A stretch of 64,000 nt of DNA from Citrobacter freundii ATCC 8090 = MTCC 1658 = NBRC 12681 (GTDB lineage: Bacteria > Pseudomonadota > Gammaproteobacteria > Enterobacterales > Enterobacteriaceae), in assembly GCF_011064845.1 (NCBI RefSeq), contig NZ_CP049015.1, forward strand, positions 186,001-250,000, written 5' to 3'. Position numbers and translations under genes: made by a program. Positions 60,656 to 64,000 of the stretch are shown one piece after another (the first letter of the stretch is position 1; each line of letters opens with the position of its first letter). The notes beneath the pieces are model-generated. The model was not told the DNA's origin, searched no databases, and saw nothing but the letters and a program-made list of their open reading frames with translations.

Positions 60656-60931
60656 ATGAAGGAAAAAGTGTTGTCTTTACGCAAAAAGCAAAAGAACACG
60701 CTGGATCAGCTTTTTAAAGCACCGACGCCGCAGGGAATCAAGTGGTCGGAAATTGAGTCACTGATCAAGGCGTTAGGTGGCGAAATCAAAGAAGGACGAG
60801 GCTCGCGATGTAAATTTCTTTTAAATAAGAGCATTGCGAGTTTTCATAGACCACATCCTTCTCCGGATACAGATAAAGGCGCGGTCGAAAACGTACGTGA
60901 CTGGTTAACAAGTATAGGGGTAAAACCATGA
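60656..60931 (+). CDS. hicA: HicA-family mRNA interferase toxin
   Basis: A 91-residue toxin of the HicA double-stranded-RNA-binding-like fold, expected to cleave mRNA when free of its antitoxin. It belongs to the longer subgroup with GRGSRCKFLLNKSIASFHRPHPSPDTDKGAVENVRDWL. The His that directly follows GS(x) in short HicA proteins is absent (GSRC); conserved His residues lie instead in HRPHP. The toxin gene comes first and overlaps the antitoxin gene by 4 bases (ATGA), the usual hicAB order. AAGGA precedes the ATG. Confidence 0.88.
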   Translation: MKEKVLSLRKKQKNTLDQLFKAPTPQGIKWSEIESLIKALGGEIKEGRGSRCKFLLNKSIASFHRPHPSPDTDKGAVENVRDWLTSIGVKP

Positions 60932-61287
60932 TCAAACCCAAAACGCCAAACTCAATGGAAATCGCCGGTCAACCTGCGGTGATTAATTATGTCCCTGAGC
61001 TTAATGCGTTTCGCGGTAAGTTCCTGGGATTGTCAGGCTATTGTGATTTTGTCTCTGACAGCATTCAGGGGCTGCAAAAAGAGGGGGAGATCTCCTTACG
61101 AGAGTATCTTGATGATTGCTCTGCCGCAGGGATAGAACCTTACGCAAACCCGGAAAAGCTGAAGACGTTTACTCTGCGCTATCCAGAGTCTTTCGGAGAA
61201 CGTTTAAGTTTTGCGGCAGCGGAAGAACAGGTATCAGTCAATACATGGATCATCGAAACGCTCAGCAAAAGTCTCAAACAGGCATAG
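60928..61287 (+). CDS. hicB: HicB-family antitoxin
   Basis: Antitoxin of 119 residues. The N-terminal partial RNase H-like HicB fold (VINYVPELNAFRGKFLGLSGYCDFVSDSIQGLQKEGEISLREYLDDC) should cap HicA. The C-terminal segment (YPESFGERLSFAAAEEQVSVNTWIIETLSKSL) is a ribbon-helix-helix of the HicB type that binds DNA. It is coupled to hicA, and the palindrome at 60621-60645 is the likely target for autorepression. Confidence 0.9.
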   Translation: MIKPKTPNSMEIAGQPAVINYVPELNAFRGKFLGLSGYCDFVSDSIQGLQKEGEISLREYLDDCSAAGIEPYANPEKLKTFTLRYPESFGERLSFAAAEEQVSVNTWIIETLSKSLKQA

Positions 61288-61310
61288 TTGCTAGTTGGTT
61301 TGCTCATTAT

Positions 61311-61385
61311 TGCCAGGGGGGCTTCGCTTGCCTGGCCTACAAACGGTAACGGAGTAGGCCGGATAATGCGTAGCCGCCATCCGGC
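61311..61385. repeat. REP/BIME element between hicB and nikR
   Basis: TTGCCAGGGGGGCTTCGCTTGC...CTGGCCTAC, then GTAGGCCGGATAATGCG...CCGCCATCCGGC, between convergent genes. Confidence 0.85.
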
Positions 61386-61399
61386 AACGAAACAGGCAA

Positions 61400-61807
<408 letters not shown>

Positions 61808-61850
61808 TCAACCTTACGATATTGCGCGGCGGCGCACGGGAATGAAAACA

Positions 61851-62429
61851 TTACAGCCTGTGTACGGCGTCGGCGGTCAGGGTAAATGGCGTGGGGGTGC
61901 AAACCGCCAGGCTCAGGGTATCGATCTGGCACTGGCTGACGGAGAGTGAGGAGGTCAGTGCGGTACTGTCGACGCTGACGATTTGCCAGGCACTGCCGCC
62001 GCGCTGTTTCACGATAGCTTCTTTACGCGTCCAGATGCGCCAGAACGCCGCCAGCTGTTGCTCCGGGTGTTCGGCTTCAACTTCAGCGTGTTCCCCAAGA
62101 CTGAATACCGTATTTGCCAGCGTTTGCCAGTTATCGCGCGGGCGAATAACTTCAATATCGCAGCCGACTTCCCCTTCGTCGCTGAGCAGCAGGACGATGT
62201 CATCGCCGCTATGGCTGAGATTGAACCACAGCGGCGTGTCGGCGGAAAAGGCCGGTTTTCCTTGCTCGCCATAGATGATGTTCGGTAATGGCGAAAGGGC
62301 ATGGGAAAGCAGCACGCGACCAGCCAGCCAGCGCGCACGGCGAACACCTTGCGGCGCTTGCTCTTTCATCGCGGCAGGCAGTTCGCCAGCGCTTAAAACA
62401 GAAACTTTCCCATGAACGATCCGGTACAT
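61851..62429 (-). CDS. acpT: 4'-phosphopantetheinyl transferase AcpT
   Basis: Transfers phosphopantetheine from CoA to a carrier-protein serine. It has 192 residues. The Sfp-type motifs are present: WFNLSHSGD, GCDIEVIRPRDNW and the FWRIWTRKEAIVKQRG stretch that holds the magnesium and catalytic residues. A longer reading to 62489 is not conserved; MYRIVHGKVSVLSAG is the E. coli-like start. The carrier it serves in E. coli K-12 is not certain (the O157 fatty-acid-like cluster has been proposed). It reads in line with yhhT and nikR. Confidence 0.94.
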   Translation of the reverse strand: MYRIVHGKVSVLSAGELPAAMKEQAPQGVRRARWLAGRVLLSHALSPLPNIIYGEQGKPAFSADTPLWFNLSHSGDDIVLLLSDEGEVGCDIEVIRPRDNWQTLANTVFSLGEHAEVEAEHPEQQLAAFWRIWTRKEAIVKQRGGSAWQIVSVDSTALTSSLSVSQCQIDTLSLAVCTPTPFTLTADAVHRL

Positions 62430-62491
62430 ATCAGGACTAACCTTTAGTAATAATGGGGTTGTGTACCACTCTTCACATGCTGTTTGCAAGT

Positions 62492-63541
62492 TTATCCCGG
62501 TAATCGACTTTTGGGCCTGCCGGGTCCCAGTAAAATTGCCAGTTTGCTACCGCCTGTGGTCGTTTCCATCCAGATTTTACACACGCTGGTTAGCGGCACG
62601 GAGAGCAGCATGCCTACCGGGCCGAGCAGCCATCCCCATACCAGCAAAGAGAGGAAGACGATAAGCGTCGATAATCCCAGCCGATGCCCCATCATGCGGG
62701 GTTCGAGGATATTGCCAATAACCATATGCACCACCAGGAACAGCGCACCAACCAGTACGCATTCGTAAATGCCGTTGAACAGCAGCGCCTGGATCATGGG
62801 CGGGATGGCGGAAATGACCGAGCCAATGTTGGGCACGTAGTTTAGCAGGAAGGCCAGCACGCCCCACATCAGAGCAAACTGAATCCCCATCAGCGCCAGA
62901 CCCAGCCAGATAATGGCACCGGTCCATAAGCTGAGCAACGTTTTCAGTGCCAGATAGTGAGATACGCCCTTGAGCGCCCGATGCAGCCCCGCAATATGGA
63001 TTTGTGGGTTGTTCAGCGAAAAGCGCAGCTTATAAGGAACATGACGTACCTCAAACAGCATAAAGACGACCGTCATCACCAGCAGAACGACGCTGGCCAT
63101 GGCGCCGGAAAGACTTGTCATCAGCGTGGTGGTGAAGGTCATTATTTTGTCGGAGTCCATGCGTTGTAGCATGCGCTCCGGGGACATATGCAGATTTAAA
63201 AAGGGAACCATCTCTTGCAGATGCAGGACCTTACGTGTCAGCTCCTTGTTGTATTTGGGTAGCATGGCCATGAATTCCGTAATCGAAGACGCGAGGACGC
63301 CGATAAGTGCCGTGAGGACGAACAGCATCACCACCACTACGAGCGTAATGGCAACCGGGCGACGTACTCCCCGGCGAATAAACCAGGCGACCAGCGGATT
63401 CAATACAATGGCAAAAAAGAGGGCCAGCAGCAGTTGCACAATGATATCCGCCGCGGCATGAATACCGGCGAGGATCACCACCAAAGCAGCCAGTTTGAGT
63501 AAAATGTGCAAACCCGTTTTATCGGGCTGAGCGGTTGTCAT
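62492..63541 (-). CDS. yhhT: AI-2E/PerM-family membrane protein YhhT
   Basis: Inner-membrane protein of 349 residues with about eight helices of the PerM/AI-2E exporter family (VQLLLALFFAIVLNPLVAWFIRRGVRRPVAI near the N-terminus; LLNYVPNIGSVISAIPPMIQALLFNG and HMVIGNILEPRMMGHRLGLSTLIVFLSLLVWGWLLGPVGMLLSVPLT near the end). Members have been linked to autoinducer-2 or ion export; YhhT has no firm role. The ATG at 63539-63541 lies 5 bases after AGGAAG. A longer reading to 63751 overlaps yhhS on the other strand and was rejected. Confidence 0.93.
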   Translation of the reverse strand: MTTAQPDKTGLHILLKLAALVVILAGIHAAADIIVQLLLALFFAIVLNPLVAWFIRRGVRRPVAITLVVVVMLFVLTALIGVLASSITEFMAMLPKYNKELTRKVLHLQEMVPFLNLHMSPERMLQRMDSDKIMTFTTTLMTSLSGAMASVVLLVMTVVFMLFEVRHVPYKLRFSLNNPQIHIAGLHRALKGVSHYLALKTLLSLWTGAIIWLGLALMGIQFALMWGVLAFLLNYVPNIGSVISAIPPMIQALLFNGIYECVLVGALFLVVHMVIGNILEPRMMGHRLGLSTLIVFLSLLVWGWLLGPVGMLLSVPLTSVCKIWMETTTGGSKLAILLGPGRPKSRLPG

Positions 63542-63674
63542 ATTTTCTTCCTGTTTGCGTTTTTGCATTAAGTGTAGCGGCTGGCTTGCGGCTGAGATTC
63601 CTAAACTGACTGCTGATTTCTGCGCGGCAACATGGTAGAAATGAAACACTGTTGTGAAAACGTGGTGACCCTCC

Positions 63675-64000
63675 ATGCCCGAACCCGTCGCTGAACCGAC
63701 GCTGAGCGGTTTACGCCTTAACCTGCGCATTGTCTCTGTGGTGATGTTCAACTTCGCCAGCTATCTGACCATCGGCCTGCCGCTCGCGGTATTGCCGGGC
63801 TACGTCCACGATGTGATGGGGTTCAGCGCCTTCTGGGCTGGGCTGGTTATCAGCCTGCAATATTTCGCTACGCTGCTGAGCCGTCCGCATGCCGGTCGCT
63901 ATGCCGACCTGCTGGGGCCAAAGAAAATTGTGGTATTCGGGCTATGTGGCTGCTTTTTAAGTGGTCTGGGCTATTTGCTGGCAGGATCAACGAACGGCTG
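63675..64000 (+). CDS. yhhS: MFS transporter YhhS (5' part, runs off the window)
   Basis: The first 108 codons of a major facilitator transporter, open to the window edge. The product begins [20 protein letters not shown] and continues [31 protein letters not shown], with the loop 2-3 motif [15 protein letters not shown]. This matches E. coli YhhS closely; that protein has been reported to affect glyphosate and arabinose efflux when overexpressed. It is divergent from yhhT across 133 bases. Confidence 0.93.
   Translation, partial: MPEPVAEPTLSGLRLNLRIVSVVMFNFASYLTIGLPLAVLPGYVHDVMGFSAFWAGLVISLQYFATLLSRPHAGRYADLLGPKKIVVFGLCGCFLSGLGYLLAGSTNG

Overview
The window is chromosomal DNA of an enterobacterium, most likely Citrobacter (C. 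freundii complex). It is collinear with the yiaC-to-yhhS segment of Escherichia coli, the encoded proteins look like close homologues of the E. coli ones, and it carries a 398-residue methionine gamma-lyase whose sequence I recognise as the Citrobacter freundii type. No prophage, insertion sequence or CRISPR array is visible. REP/BIME palindromes occupy many intergenic gaps.

Layout. 1-5.3 kb: yiaC and tag (minus), yhjY, yhjX with a YpdB-type tandem site, and eptB. 5.3-12.1 kb: tRNA-Pro(CGG) with a tRNA-derived repeat behind it, then dppABCDF. 12.2-16.6 kb: an accessory methionine-degradation block (TyrR-like sigma-54 activator, YhjV-type permease, megL with a -24/-12 promoter), then an LdrD/RdlD type I toxin-antitoxin locus. 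The cellulose (bcs) operons that sit between ldrD and pdeK in E. coli are absent. 16.8-30 kb: pdeK, dctA, yhjJ, kdgK, pdeH, yhjG, yhjE, yhjD and yhjC. 30-36.5 kb: lineage-specific genes placed among yhjC, yhjB and treF (SDR oxidoreductase, winged-helix protein, EAL phosphodiesterase, a GH24 domain lacking catalytic residues, an acetyltransferase, a membrane protein that may carry a HEPN domain). 36.5-45.9 kb: treF, the quinol peroxidase gene ccp with OxyR and FNR sites, a dinQ/agr type I locus, gor, rlmJ, prlC and rsmJ. 46-55 kb: an Rrf2 regulator divergent from an NDH-2-like flavoprotein gene, dtpB, uspA, uspB, pitA, yhiN, and an mgtE-type gene behind an M-box magnesium riboswitch. 55.6-64 kb: yhiI-rbbA-yhhJ, a hicAB pair with a palindromic operator, nikR without nikABCDE, acpT, yhhT and the start of yhhS.

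Themes. Peptide uptake (Dpp, DtpB), methionine breakdown, three EAL phosphodiesterases, peroxide and redox defence (Ccp, Gor, Rrf2/NDH), metal handling (MgtE, NikR, PitA) and three toxin-antitoxin loci (ldrD/rdlD, dinQ/agr, hicAB). Two of the toxin genes (35 and 27 codons) and their antisense RNAs are short and easily missed. Many regulatory sites match published consensus sequences closely (sigma-54, FliA, sigma-32, YpdB, KdgR, OxyR, FNR, LexA). All were read by eye, and none has been scored against a genome background.
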